DNA of 64,000 bases. It comes from Galbibacter sp048266365 (GTDB lineage Bacteria; Bacteroidota; Bacteroidia; Flavobacteriales; Flavobacteriaceae). The DNA is taken from positions 1 through 64,000 of the forward strand of contig NZ_JBLWZP010000004.1 of NCBI RefSeq assembly GCF_048266365.1, given 5' to 3'. The notes below the pieces were generated by a model, which was not told the origin of the DNA, did no database searches, and saw only the letters and a list, made by a program, of their open reading frames with translations. A program made the position numbers and the translations under genes. Below, one piece after another: positions 38,047 through 45,821 of this stretch (position 1 is its first letter; each line of letters opens with the position of its first letter).

Positions 38047-38718
38047 ATGGGGAGTGTTATGGAAGAAAAGAGAATAGCTCTGGTGACAGAGGCGGGAAAT
38101 GGTCTCGGTAAAATGATTGCCGACATTCTGCTCAATCATAACTATAAGGTTATTCTTGCAGCAGCGGGAAAGAGTTATGAGTTACTTACAGAACTGTATA
38201 TGGGTGGAGAGGATTGTAAAGTTGTAGAGGTGGATTTCACCTCTGATAAAAGTTTATGTCAATTAAAACACCTATTATATTCCTATTACGGAAAGTTAGA
38301 TTTGTTGATCAACAACGCTGAGGTCGTGAATGGTTTTGGACAGAAAATTAATCAAATCGAACTGGAGGATGTAAAATACCTCTATGAGGTTAACTTTTTC
38401 GCGGTGCTACGGTTAATTCAACTTACAAAACCCTTGTTGGAGAAAAGTGAAAATCCAAAAATTATTAATGTCACAAGCGCCTTAGGTGATGTCAACAAAA
38501 TGAAAGACAAGAGCTTTTGCTACTCAGATTACAGCCTTACCGCTTATGCGACTTCCAAAGCGGCCTTAAACATGTATACCCTATTACAAGCCAAAGAATT
38601 TAAACCTTCTAAAATCGCCATTCATGCATTTGATCCTGTTGTCCGCAAATACTGCACTTATAATTCTGTAGTGATAGGAGAGGATGTACGAAATGAGTTT
38701 ATCGACTTGATTTCCTAA
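38047..38718 (+). CDS. Short-chain dehydrogenase/reductase
   Basis: 223 residues, slightly short for a classical SDR. The cofactor motif reads TEAGNGLGKMIA in place of TGxxxGIG. LLINNAEVVN matches the NNAG motif imperfectly. The active-site region has Ser (INVTSALG) and a YATSKAALNMY segment that provides the YxxxK pair. The catalytic set is thus present while the Gly-rich loop is altered. Substrate unknown. Its 3' end overlaps the convergent TonB receptor gene by 4 bp. Confidence 0.8.
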   Translation: MGSVMEEKRIALVTEAGNGLGKMIADILLNHNYKVILAAAGKSYELLTELYMGGEDCKVVEVDFTSDKSLCQLKHLLYSYYGKLDLLINNAEVVNGFGQKINQIELEDVKYLYEVNFFAVLRLIQLTKPLLEKSENPKIINVTSALGDVNKMKDKSFCYSDYSLTAYATSKAALNMYTLLQAKEFKPSKIAIHAFDPVVRKYCTYNSVVIGEDVRNEFIDLIS

Positions 38719-41018
38719 TCCAAATGCCATCGAATACCAATAAATCCTCGAATTCCTTGATTTGGGCCATATACGTAGGAGGGGTCAAAGGTTAATCCAT
38801 ATGGATTTTCAGCAGTTGGAAGCGCATTTCCATTGGAATCAAACACCACATTTTTATCGAATGGATCATGCGCTCTGGCAATGATAAAGGGATTGCCTTT
38901 AACTGGCGTCCAGTTCAATAAATTTTTCACCCCACCGTATATTTCCACGCCATCTCCTAAACCTTTGGTGAGTTGAATGTTTTGGATACTCCACCAGGGT
39001 GATTGGGATTTTCGAGGATCTGTTGCACTCAAGAGTGGTAATCGCATGGGGCCGTAAAGATTTCCAGTGTAATCAACTTTTAGATTCAAGTTATCTAAAG
39101 AATAACTAGCGTTCCACACTGCTGTAAATTGTTCTGTAAACAATTGACGACTGCGCTTTGATTGTTCTACACTGTGTACATCCATGAGCGTTGCCCCTGC
39201 TAAGATTTTTAGTCCATTGGCCAATACCAAATTTGTATTTACGGATATTCCCTGTGATACGGCGTAACCATCCAGATTATCGTATATTATTTTATTGGGA
39301 TCACTATCGTAATCTGCGATAATCTTGTTGTCAAAATAGGTGTAAAATAATGTGGCGTCCAATTGCATAAACGTTCCTTGATCCATGTAGAATTTTTTTA
39401 CAAAATTAATATTGGTATTCCAGGATTTTTCAGGCTGTAAATCACTTAAAAACACTACAGATCGTGCTCCGGTTAAGGCAGCATGATCTTCAGTAAATAC
39501 ATTGGCCACGCGATATCCATTACCAATACCTATTCTGAGAATGTTATTCTTGTTTTCAGAGTTCCACTTGTAGTTTAATCTTGGCGTTAAGATACTACCG
39601 TGAATAGAATTGTAATCATACCGCAACCCTATTAGTAGTTTGTGATTCGGGTGCATGGTGATTTCATCTTGTACAAACAATCCTGGTAGATGGGTATGGT
39701 TGGGATTATTAATCTCCAGATCACCTGCGGAAGCTGTTGCCGGTGTGTTGTCATCATAATAGGTATATCGATAGGTTAATCCAGTTAGTACATCATGCCT
39801 ACCCATGCTCTTATTCCATGTTAACTGGGCAAATCCAATTTTTTGATCTGCTAGGTATGGAACATCTCCATAGACGCTATTTTGGTTGTGCCCGTTAAAG
39901 CTAAATTGAACGAGTAAATTTTCACGAAAGGGGAGCTGATAATTTCCAAAAAGCTCCCAGCGACTAGTGTATATACTTTCGCCATAAATTTGATCGCCAC
40001 CTCTATAGGCTTTGGACCAGTTCATCTCACCTCCCCATCTATCCTCATACACATAACGAGCAGCAAAAGAAAATTGACGATTATCTTTTCTGTAAATATG
40101 CCATTTATTGAATACCGAAATACGGTCTTGTAAGGTGACATCGGTAAAGTTGTCGCCGTTTTTGTCTTCGGGATTTTGATACCTAAAGTAATTGACCCCT
40201 AGCAGCGATGCAACCTTGCTGTTTAATTTAATCTTGGAAGCAATATCTAAATTGAACTCGCCCCAACTGCTTCCGAAACTGTCGACCGTTAATAGCGGGG
40301 TGCCGGAGGGTCTCTTGGTGATAATATTGATAAGTCCGCCCACCGCTTCACTGCCGTAAAGTGTAGAAGCCGGACCTTTTACAATTTCTACTCTGTCAAT
40401 TAATGCTTGTGGAATACCACTTAGACCGTAAACTGTTGCCAATCCACTGACAACTGGCATACCATCTATAAGAACCATGGTATAAGGACCTTCTAGACCA
40501 TTGATGTGAATATCTCCGGTATTACACACATTACAATTAATTTGTGGACGCACACCGTTTACATTCTGTAAAGCATCAAAAATAGAAGCCGACGGATTGC
40601 TCTTAAAAAATTTTGCAGCATATACTTCCACTGGGACGGGACTTTCTAATTTAGATACCTCTTTCATAGTAGCCGTAATAACGACTTCATTCAATGCTGC
40701 ATCTTCTTCTTCTAATTGTACTACTAAGGGGAGGTGCTCATTCACGCTGAGTTTAACCGTTCGAGCATTGGTTTTATAGCCAATCGAGGATATAATAATC
40801 CTATATTCCCCTGGAGGAATGTTCGCTATGGTAAATGAACCCGCACCATCAGTCGCACTCCCGAATCCCGTGCCTTTAACACTGATATTTGCGAACTCTA
40901 AGGGAGTTTTCTGGGAGCTTACCGTTCCAGATACCGTTGCCATTTGAGCAGATAGTGTATGGGAAAAGCACATACTCATGAACAAATAGGCTAGTTTCTT
41001 AGTGAAATAAATTTTCAT
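38715..41018 (-). CDS. TonB-dependent receptor with a Cys-x-x-Cys plug, probable metal uptake
   Basis: 767 residues. Signal peptide (about 1-25), CarboxypepD_reg-like domain (about 28-110), a plug with INGLEGPYTMVLIDGMP and GPASTLYGSEAVGGLINIITKRP, and a beta-barrel. The plug contains NCNVCNTGD (Cys162 and Cys165), an unusual pair in an outer-membrane protein that could bind or sense a metal. The gene is divergent from a DtxR-family metal-dependent repressor, and a palindrome lies within its promoter, so the cargo is probably iron, manganese or a metal chelate. Confidence 0.88.
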   Translation of the reverse strand: MKIYFTKKLAYLFMSMCFSHTLSAQMATVSGTVSSQKTPLEFANISVKGTGFGSATDGAGSFTIANIPPGEYRIIISSIGYKTNARTVKLSVNEHLPLVVQLEEEDAALNEVVITATMKEVSKLESPVPVEVYAAKFFKSNPSASIFDALQNVNGVRPQINCNVCNTGDIHINGLEGPYTMVLIDGMPVVSGLATVYGLSGIPQALIDRVEIVKGPASTLYGSEAVGGLINIITKRPSGTPLLTVDSFGSSWGEFNLDIASKIKLNSKVASLLGVNYFRYQNPEDKNGDNFTDVTLQDRISVFNKWHIYRKDNRQFSFAARYVYEDRWGGEMNWSKAYRGGDQIYGESIYTSRWELFGNYQLPFRENLLVQFSFNGHNQNSVYGDVPYLADQKIGFAQLTWNKSMGRHDVLTGLTYRYTYYDDNTPATASAGDLEINNPNHTHLPGLFVQDEITMHPNHKLLIGLRYDYNSIHGSILTPRLNYKWNSENKNNILRIGIGNGYRVANVFTEDHAALTGARSVVFLSDLQPEKSWNTNINFVKKFYMDQGTFMQLDATLFYTYFDNKIIADYDSDPNKIIYDNLDGYAVSQGISVNTNLVLANGLKILAGATLMDVHSVEQSKRSRQLFTEQFTAVWNASYSLDNLNLKVDYTGNLYGPMRLPLLSATDPRKSQSPWWSIQNIQLTKGLGDGVEIYGGVKNLLNWTPVKGNPFIIARAHDPFDKNVVFDSNGNALPTAENPYGLTFDPSYVYGPNQGIRGFIGIRWHLD

Positions 41019-41038
41019 ACAAGTTTATATTAGATGTA

Positions 41039-41069
41039 CAAAAGTAATAAGTTAGATCAATCTAACAAA
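41039..41069 (-). promoter_or_regulatory. Promoter of the TonB receptor with an embedded operator
   Basis: On the minus strand: TTTG (41066-41069), a 19-nt spacer, then TACTTTTG (41039-41046), a perfect match to the Bacteroidota consensus. The palindrome 41051-41066 fills the spacer. Confidence 0.8.
41051..41066. promoter_or_regulatory. Probable DtxR-family operator
   Basis: GTTAGATCAATCTAAC has perfect 7-bp arms around a CA centre. It sits between the -33 and -7 boxes of the TonB receptor promoter, where a bound repressor would block RNA polymerase, and in the intergenic region shared with the divergent DtxR-family gene. Confidence 0.7.
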
Positions 41070-41119
41070 TAAATTTGATGCTTTTAATTATTAGTAACAA
41101 TTCATCTTGTCACAATTCT

Positions 41120-41127
41120 TATATTTG
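41120..41127 (+). promoter_or_regulatory. -7 box of the DtxR-family gene, 4 nt from its ATG
   Basis: TATATTTG is a perfect -7 match ending 4 nt before the ATG at 41132, predicting a leaderless transcript. Confidence 0.5.
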
Positions 41128-41131
41128 TTAT

Positions 41132-41791
41132 ATGAATTCATTAGTTGAAGAGAACTATCTCAAAGCCTTATTCTTATTATCCAATGCTGACGGAGAGGTT
41201 AGTGTAAATGAACTGTCTAAACATTTGGATATTAAAATGCCAACAGTCAGTAGCATGATGAAGAAGCTTTCCGATAAAGCACTCGTTGATTACGAAAAAT
41301 ACAAACCTGTTAAGTTAACAATCCAGGGCAGGGTCGAAGCAGCTCAAATTATCAGAAAGCATCGCTTAACAGAAATGTTTTTAGTTGAGGTTATGGGCTT
41401 TGGATGGGAAGAAGTGCACGAAATAGCCGAACAAATCGAACATGTTAATTCGCCACTTTTTTTTTCAAAAATGGATGAGATCCTTGAACATCCAACATAC
41501 GATCCTCATGGTTCTCCTATCCCTGATTCGGAAGGTAATATTCCTGGAAAAGAATATCGCCAACTCAGTCTATACAATGCTGGCGATACTGTAAGATTTA
41601 TGGCGGTTGCAAAATCGTCGGACGACTTTTTAAAGTATCTTAACACCAAGGAACTAACCTTAGATACGAAGCTTACAATAGTAGAGGTTGAACCTTTTGA
41701 TGGTTCAATGAGCGTATCCTATAAGGACAGGTCCGCAGAGATCCTCAGTAAAGTGGTTTGTGATAAACTTCTGGTTTTCCGGACAGATTAG
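41132..41791 (+). CDS. DtxR/MntR-family metal-dependent transcriptional repressor
   Basis: 219 residues from the ATG at 41132. An upstream in-frame ATG at 41075 lies before the -7 box and is rejected. N-terminal winged HTH (EENYLKALFLLSNADGEVSVNELSKHLDIKMPTVSSMMKKLSDKALVDY), a metal-binding dimerisation domain (HRLTEMFLVEVMGFGWEEVHEIAEQIEHVNSP, with DPHGSPIPD), and a C-terminal FeoA/SH3-like domain. It senses Fe2+ or Mn2+ and represses uptake genes. It probably controls the divergent TonB receptor. Confidence 0.93.
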   Translation: MNSLVEENYLKALFLLSNADGEVSVNELSKHLDIKMPTVSSMMKKLSDKALVDYEKYKPVKLTIQGRVEAAQIIRKHRLTEMFLVEVMGFGWEEVHEIAEQIEHVNSPLFFSKMDEILEHPTYDPHGSPIPDSEGNIPGKEYRQLSLYNAGDTVRFMAVAKSSDDFLKYLNTKELTLDTKLTIVEVEPFDGSMSVSYKDRSAEILSKVVCDKLLVFRTD

Positions 41792-42015
41792 CTGACTGGT
41801 AGATTAAATTGTTTTAGAATCAACATACAGTGTGTGCGGTTTTAAGCAATTGACCTAAAACTACCTCATATATTCAATATTACGCTCAGAAAAGCATTTT
41901 CCAGAAGCATGTGAGAGTTCAAGTTAGTGTGTTGATTAAATTCTTGAATTCAAACAACTTATCTTCGATTCTAATTAGTTAATCTTTTGGTTCGCCACGC
42001 AGTTATCTCAAATGT

Positions 42016-42032
42016 GACAGACACTGTCTGTC
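42016..42032. promoter_or_regulatory. Orphan TetR-type palindrome
   Basis: GACAGACA-C-TGTCTGTC: perfect 8-bp arms around a single base, the pattern of TetR-family operators. No gene begins downstream within 300 bp on either strand. Confidence 0.5.
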
Positions 42033-42222
42033 GTTTTAGAAAGCTGTTGTAATAACATTCACATATTCCGCTATGTCTAAGCCTGTTAAAGGCGTAATTT
42101 ATCGGATTTAATGGAGTTCCACAGATCGCAATGGTAGGACCATTTTCTCGGTGATATCTATAGTGTAACCCATATCAATTTTTCTGTCGTTAAAGCATGA
42201 ACTACTTGTCACGATTCTATAA

Positions 42223-42275
42223 ATCTTACGGTATCATCAGCTAAAGCTAATAGAAAGCCGAGGATACCGTAAGAT
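42223..42275. repeat. Inverted repeat with 13-bp perfect arms
   Basis: ATCTTACGGTATC (42223-42235) and its exact complement (42263-42275) enclose 27 nt. It has no T-run on either side. It could be a structured RNA, a transcript 3' end, or a mobile-element remnant. Confidence 0.6.
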
Positions 42276-42346
42276 GAATTATAGTTGTTAATCCTTAAAA
42301 ACTTAAAGAAATGGTTTGGATATAAACTATGTTATTTAGAGGTAGA

Positions 42347-43342
42347 TTAATTGATTTGTAAATTTATACCAGTCATTTTTTCAGATAGATTCCACAATTG
42401 TTTCGCTTTGTCCCGCTCAAGAGAATAGGCCCTTACCCCAGTAGTGAAACCTTGTTCAGTTGCTAATTCTGCAATATCATTATCTTCGAGATAGACACCT
42501 CCCGTGTTTGTCAATAAGGGACTTGTTGCCGCCCATATCGTAGTAGCGGCTCCTTGAGGGATAGTTTTTAATGAATCTATTACCTCGCTAATGGGTTCAC
42601 CGTCTTTATCATAAAATCCGATTTGCTGTAATGTTTCAACGGATGCCTCTCGAGCAAGTTCTGTCCCCCATATATTACCGGGGTGTATTACAAACGCCCT
42701 TACTCCAAAGTCTTTAGAACGGTTATCCAATTCGACTGTGAGTAAATTCAGAGCAGTTTTTGATTGCCCATAAGCGGAAAGTGATTCGTATTCTCTTGTT
42801 TCAAAATTTGGATCCTCAAAATCGAATGGAGCAAATTGGTGACCTTGAGATGAAATATTAAGCACTCTCGCATGATCTGCAGCCTTTAAGGCATCCCATA
42901 AGTTTGCCGTCAACTGAAACACTGCTAAGTAATTTGTAGCCAATTGAGATTCTATACCTCGATCATTTCTACGCAGTGGGACGAACATAATCCCTGCATT
43001 ATTGATGAGTAAATCCAATGGACGATTGGTCGCTAAAAATCGTTTTGTAAAGCTATTGATGGAATCGGAGTTCATTAAATCTAATTCTTCTAACTCTACA
43101 TTGGGGACGTACTGAAGATTATGTTTAGCTTTTTCGATATCTCGAGCAGGTACAATTACGGTTGCCCCAGCATTAGCTAATGTTTTTACCGTTTCCAATC
43201 CTATGCCAGTGCTTCCTCCAGTTACTATAGCCACCTTTCCCTTTAAGTCAATTCCGCTAATCACCTCAGTTGCAGTTGAGGTGGCGTTAAAGCCAGAACC
43301 AAGAGGCTTCTGTAATTTCCCGTTATAATTGTTTTGTATCAT
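42347..43342 (-). CDS. Short-chain dehydrogenase/reductase, retinol-dehydrogenase-like
   Basis: 331 residues from the ATG at 43342 (MIQNNYNGKLQKPLGSGF is the usual family N-terminus; an ATG 21 nt earlier is possible). Classical SDR motifs: TGGSTGIGLETVK, LLINNAGIM, NISSQGHQFAP (catalytic Ser) and YGQSKTALN (Tyr and Lys). It is second in a two-gene unit with another SDR, divergent from an HxlR regulator, which suggests inducible detoxification of carbonyl or quinone compounds. Confidence 0.86.
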   Translation of the reverse strand: MIQNNYNGKLQKPLGSGFNATSTATEVISGIDLKGKVAIVTGGSTGIGLETVKTLANAGATVIVPARDIEKAKHNLQYVPNVELEELDLMNSDSINSFTKRFLATNRPLDLLINNAGIMFVPLRRNDRGIESQLATNYLAVFQLTANLWDALKAADHARVLNISSQGHQFAPFDFEDPNFETREYESLSAYGQSKTALNLLTVELDNRSKDFGVRAFVIHPGNIWGTELAREASVETLQQIGFYDKDGEPISEVIDSLKTIPQGAATTIWAATSPLLTNTGGVYLEDNDIAELATEQGFTTGVRAYSLERDKAKQLWNLSEKMTGINLQIN

Positions 43343-43378
43343 TTTATTGTTTTTTAAATGCATGGTTATTTTTAAATA

Positions 43379-44149
43379 TTATTTCATCAGACTAATATTG
43401 GTCATGCCTCCGTCAGCAAGTAACTCAGTTCCGACTATAAATTTTGAATCTTCAGAAGCTAAAAAAACTGCGGCGTTACCTATATCAGATGGATGACCCG
43501 GTCTTCCAACAGGTATGAGATCTACCCAGGTTTGAAGGACTTCATCCAAAGATTCTGCTGGGATCATTTTATCAAATGCCGGCGTTTTAATGGTACCAGG
43601 AGATAGAACATTTACCCTTATGTTTCTATAAAGTAAATCAAGAGAAAGACCTTTCGCCATGGAAATCACTGCCGCTTTAGCTGCCCCGTACACCGTCATT
43701 CCGGGAGCAGCTCGGTGTGCAGCACTAGAACCGATAAGGATTATGGAAGCACCATCTTTTAGATACGGTAGTGATTCTTTGACCGTAAAATATGCACTTT
43801 TCAGATTTAAGTCCATATAGCGGTCAAAGTGGTCTTCGGTAATATCGGTAATGGATTCCATTGGAACTCCATCTACCACACCGCCAGCATTAACTACCAG
43901 TATATCGATTTCTCCGAATTTATCAGAAGTTGTTTTGAAAATATGTTCTAATTCTTCACCTCTATTAATATCGCCTGACAAAGCTAAAAAACCCGAATTC
44001 AATGACTTCAAAGCCTTATTTAATGTGTCCTTGTTTCTACCTGTGATAGCACCTATTGCACCTTCTTTACTGAAAGCTTCTGCAATACCGTACCCAATAC
44101 CGCTATTGCCTCCTGTGATGACGGCTACTTTATTCCTAAGTTTGTTCAT
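43379..44149 (-). CDS. Short-chain dehydrogenase/reductase, FabG/glucose-dehydrogenase-like
   Basis: 256 residues from the ATG at 44149 (MNKLRNKVAVITGG). Complete SDR motifs: GGNSGIGYGIAEAF, ILVVNAGGV, LIGSSAAHRAAPG (Ser), YGAAKAAVISMAKGLSLDL (Tyr, Lys) and a C-terminal PSDIGNAAVFLASEDSKFIVGTELLADGG. It is the promoter-proximal gene of the divergent HxlR-controlled unit. Substrate unknown. Confidence 0.88.
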   Translation of the reverse strand: MNKLRNKVAVITGGNSGIGYGIAEAFSKEGAIGAITGRNKDTLNKALKSLNSGFLALSGDINRGEELEHIFKTTSDKFGEIDILVVNAGGVVDGVPMESITDITEDHFDRYMDLNLKSAYFTVKESLPYLKDGASIILIGSSAAHRAAPGMTVYGAAKAAVISMAKGLSLDLLYRNIRVNVLSPGTIKTPAFDKMIPAESLDEVLQTWVDLIPVGRPGHPSDIGNAAVFLASEDSKFIVGTELLADGGMTNISLMK

Positions 44150-44191
44150 GTTTTGCTGTTTAATGTTATTAACTCTAATTTGTTTATGGTA

Positions 44192-44227
44192 CAAAAGTAT
44201 ACCCTATAAGTTATTTTTAGTAACTTA
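44192..44227 (-). promoter_or_regulatory. SDR promoter and probable HxlR operator
   Basis: TACTTTTG on the minus strand (44192-44199) is a perfect -7 box. Upstream, TAAGTTA (44207-44213) and TAACTTA (44221-44227) form an inverted repeat with a 7-bp centre, over the spacer and -33 region. This is where a divergent HxlR repressor would bind. Confidence 0.55.
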
Positions 44228-44270
44228 GTGCCTATTAATAACCGTAACATCGGTGTAACCTAGTAACATT

Positions 44271-44627
44271 ATGGAGTGCGAAAGAGATGATTTCGAGAAG
44301 GAATATAAACGAGAAATGATGGCTGTTCAAGATTCTATGGACGTTTTAAACGGTAAGTGGAAAATCTCCATTATTTCATCGATTTGCTTTTACAATAAGA
44401 GGAGATTCTCTGATATCTCCAAAGACGTTGTAGGGATTTCTAATAGGATGTTGAGTAAAGAATTAAAGGAATTGGAGTTTAATCAACTGATAAATCGGAC
44501 TGTCCTTGATACCCAACCCGTAACGGTACAATATGAACTCACTGAGCACGGCAGATCATTACAGACGATTATAAATAACCTTACCGCCTGGGGAATTGAG
44601 CACCGTAAGAAAATTATTGGTAATTGA
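44271..44627 (+). CDS. HxlR-family transcriptional regulator
   Basis: 118 residues, winged HTH of the HxlR (MarR-related) family: DVLNGKWKISIISSICFYNKRRFSDISKDVVGISNRMLSKELKELEFNQLINRTV and the YELTEHGRSL wing. It has a cysteine near the N-terminus (Cys3), the position used for thiol sensing of quinones and aldehydes in related regulators, plus Cys39. It is divergent from two SDR genes and probably represses them. Confidence 0.9.
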   Translation: MECERDDFEKEYKREMMAVQDSMDVLNGKWKISIISSICFYNKRRFSDISKDVVGISNRMLSKELKELEFNQLINRTVLDTQPVTVQYELTEHGRSLQTIINNLTAWGIEHRKKIIGN

Positions 44628-44637
44628 TATAAGGTTC

Positions 44638-45198
44638 ATGGAACATCTCAGAAAACACATCGAAGAAATTCTTCCACTAAGTGAAGAAGATTTTTCTTTT
44701 ATTGCGTCTCATTTTACTGCCCAACCTTTTAAAAAAAGCGATTATTTAATCCGCGCTGGAGAAGTGGTTCCACAAATATTTTTTGTAGTCTCTGGACTGT
44801 TGAAACTCTATTATACGGATGAGTTTGGCAAGGATCACATCCTATCCTTTCCGAGAGAAGATTGGTGGGAAACAGATTATCTCGCATTTAATACTAGTAC
44901 TAGGGCAAAAATCAATTTACAATGTCTCGAGGATTCTGTTATTCTCGGTATAACTTTAAAAAACTATCAGAAGCTTTGTGCACAACTTCCTAAAATAGAG
45001 CATTTCTTTCTTGAAAAAGCAACCTCAGGCCATATCGCTTCACAACAGCGTATTTTATCCCTTCTAAGCTCCACTGCGGAAGCAAGATATGAACAACTAC
45101 TAAAGCGATATCCATCATTGTTACAGCGGGTTTCAAAAACTTTACTAGCGTCTTACCTTGGAGTTTCCCGAGAAACATTAAGTAGACTATCCTCTTGA
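44638..45198 (+). CDS. Crp/Fnr-family transcriptional regulator
   Basis: 186 residues from the ATG at 44638 (MEHLRKHIEEILPLSEEDF). An N-terminal cyclic-nucleotide-binding-like domain (about 10-115, with YLIRAGEVVPQIFFVVSGLLKLYY) lacks the full phosphate-binding cassette, so it may not bind cAMP. The C-terminal HTH (RYPSLLQRVSKTLLASYLGVSRETLSRLS) is short. It starts 11 nt after the HxlR gene. A TGTGA-N6-TCACA site follows before ridA. Confidence 0.85.
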   Translation: MEHLRKHIEEILPLSEEDFSFIASHFTAQPFKKSDYLIRAGEVVPQIFFVVSGLLKLYYTDEFGKDHILSFPREDWWETDYLAFNTSTRAKINLQCLEDSVILGITLKNYQKLCAQLPKIEHFFLEKATSGHIASQQRILSLLSSTAEARYEQLLKRYPSLLQRVSKTLLASYLGVSRETLSRLSS

Positions 45199-45218
45199 AC
45201 CTCCTTGCCCTGTGATTT

Positions 45219-45234
45219 TGTGATCTACATCACA
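45219..45234. promoter_or_regulatory. Crp-type binding site before the RidA gene
   Basis: TGTGATCTACATCACA matches the Crp consensus TGTGA-N6-TCACA. A second, wider inverted pair CCTGTGAT (45209-45216) and ATCACAGG (45229-45236) overlaps it. It lies between a Crp/Fnr-type gene and ridA, 57 bp before the ATG. Confidence 0.6.
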
Positions 45235-45290
45235 GGTTCCAGCATTCTCTTTTCCGGAAATTTGTGATTCAAAATAAATTAAAAAAACAA

Positions 45291-45680
45291 ATGGAAAAGA
45301 GAATAATAAACCCATGGAAGTGGCAGGATGAGCGTAGTTATAATCAAGCTGTAGAAGTTAAAAATGCAGAAGGCACTTTATACGTATCGGGACAAACAGC
45401 CATAGATGACAATGGACAATCCAGCGATGCGGACATGAAAACACAATTGGAGCTGGCCATTAACAACTTAGAAAAAGTAATCGAAAGTGCAGGTTATGAT
45501 TGTAAAAACATCGTACGATTGAATATCTACACCACGGCTACAACTGAACTGTGGCCACACTTTAACATTCTTCAGGATTGGATTCAAGGACATCAAATCA
45601 AACAAGCCCTTACACTTTTAGAAGTCGTAAGCCTTTTTGAAACTTTAAAAGTAGAGTTGGAGGCAACGGTAGTTAAATAA
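45291..45680 (+). CDS. RidA-family (YjgF/UK114) protein
   Basis: 129 residues from the ATG at 45291. The family deaminates reactive enamine/imine intermediates from amino-acid metabolism. Seen: GTLYVSGQTAID (N-terminal family strand), LENLEKVIESAGYDCKNIVRLNIYTT-like helix and strand, and LEVVSLFETLKVELEATVVK. The usual C-terminal Arg of active RidA (in the R-x-x-V motif) reads SLFETLKVELEA without a clear equivalent, so it may be a divergent branch. A terminator follows. Confidence 0.8.
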   Translation: MEKRIINPWKWQDERSYNQAVEVKNAEGTLYVSGQTAIDDNGQSSDADMKTQLELAINNLEKVIESAGYDCKNIVRLNIYTTATTELWPHFNILQDWIQGHQIKQALTLLEVVSLFETLKVELEATVVK

Positions 45681-45710
45681 TAAGCGGAGTAAGGGAATTT
45701 TTTAATAGAC

Positions 45711-45738
45711 AGGGGGTTACCAACGCGGCCCCTTTTTT
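45711..45738 (+). terminator. Terminator after the RidA gene
   Basis: AGGGG (45711-45715) pairs with CCCCT (45729-45733) and the sequence continues into a run of six T. Confidence 0.6.
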
Positions 45739-45774
45739 AGAGCTTAGAGTAGCTAAATCGTATTTGAGAATGTC

Positions 45775-45794
45775 TTTACCGATCGTTTGGTAAA
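45775..45794. promoter_or_regulatory. TetR operator copy 1 (autoregulatory)
   Basis: TTTACCGATCGTTTGGTAAA is a 16-of-20 palindrome and matches the perfect copy at 46401-46420 at 16 of 20 positions. It covers the -33 box of the tetR promoter. Confidence 0.75.
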
Positions 45795-45817
45795 TAATAA
45801 AATATTTTATATATTTG
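45786..45817 (+). promoter_or_regulatory. tetR promoter giving a leaderless transcript
   Basis: TTTG (45786-45789), a 20-nt spacer and TATATTTG (45810-45817), then 4 nt to the ATG at 45822. Both boxes fit the Bacteroidota consensus exactly. Confidence 0.75.
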
Positions 45818-45821
45818 CCTT

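Larger units (their letters stand above)
41792..42346. other. Gene-less stretch holding two orphan palindromes
   Basis: No gene seen on either strand. It contains a 17-bp perfect palindrome (42016-42032) like a TetR-family operator, and a 13-bp-arm stem-loop (42223-42275). Neither sits at a recognisable promoter of a neighbouring gene, so this may be the remains of a lost regulator or enzyme unit. Confidence 0.5.
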
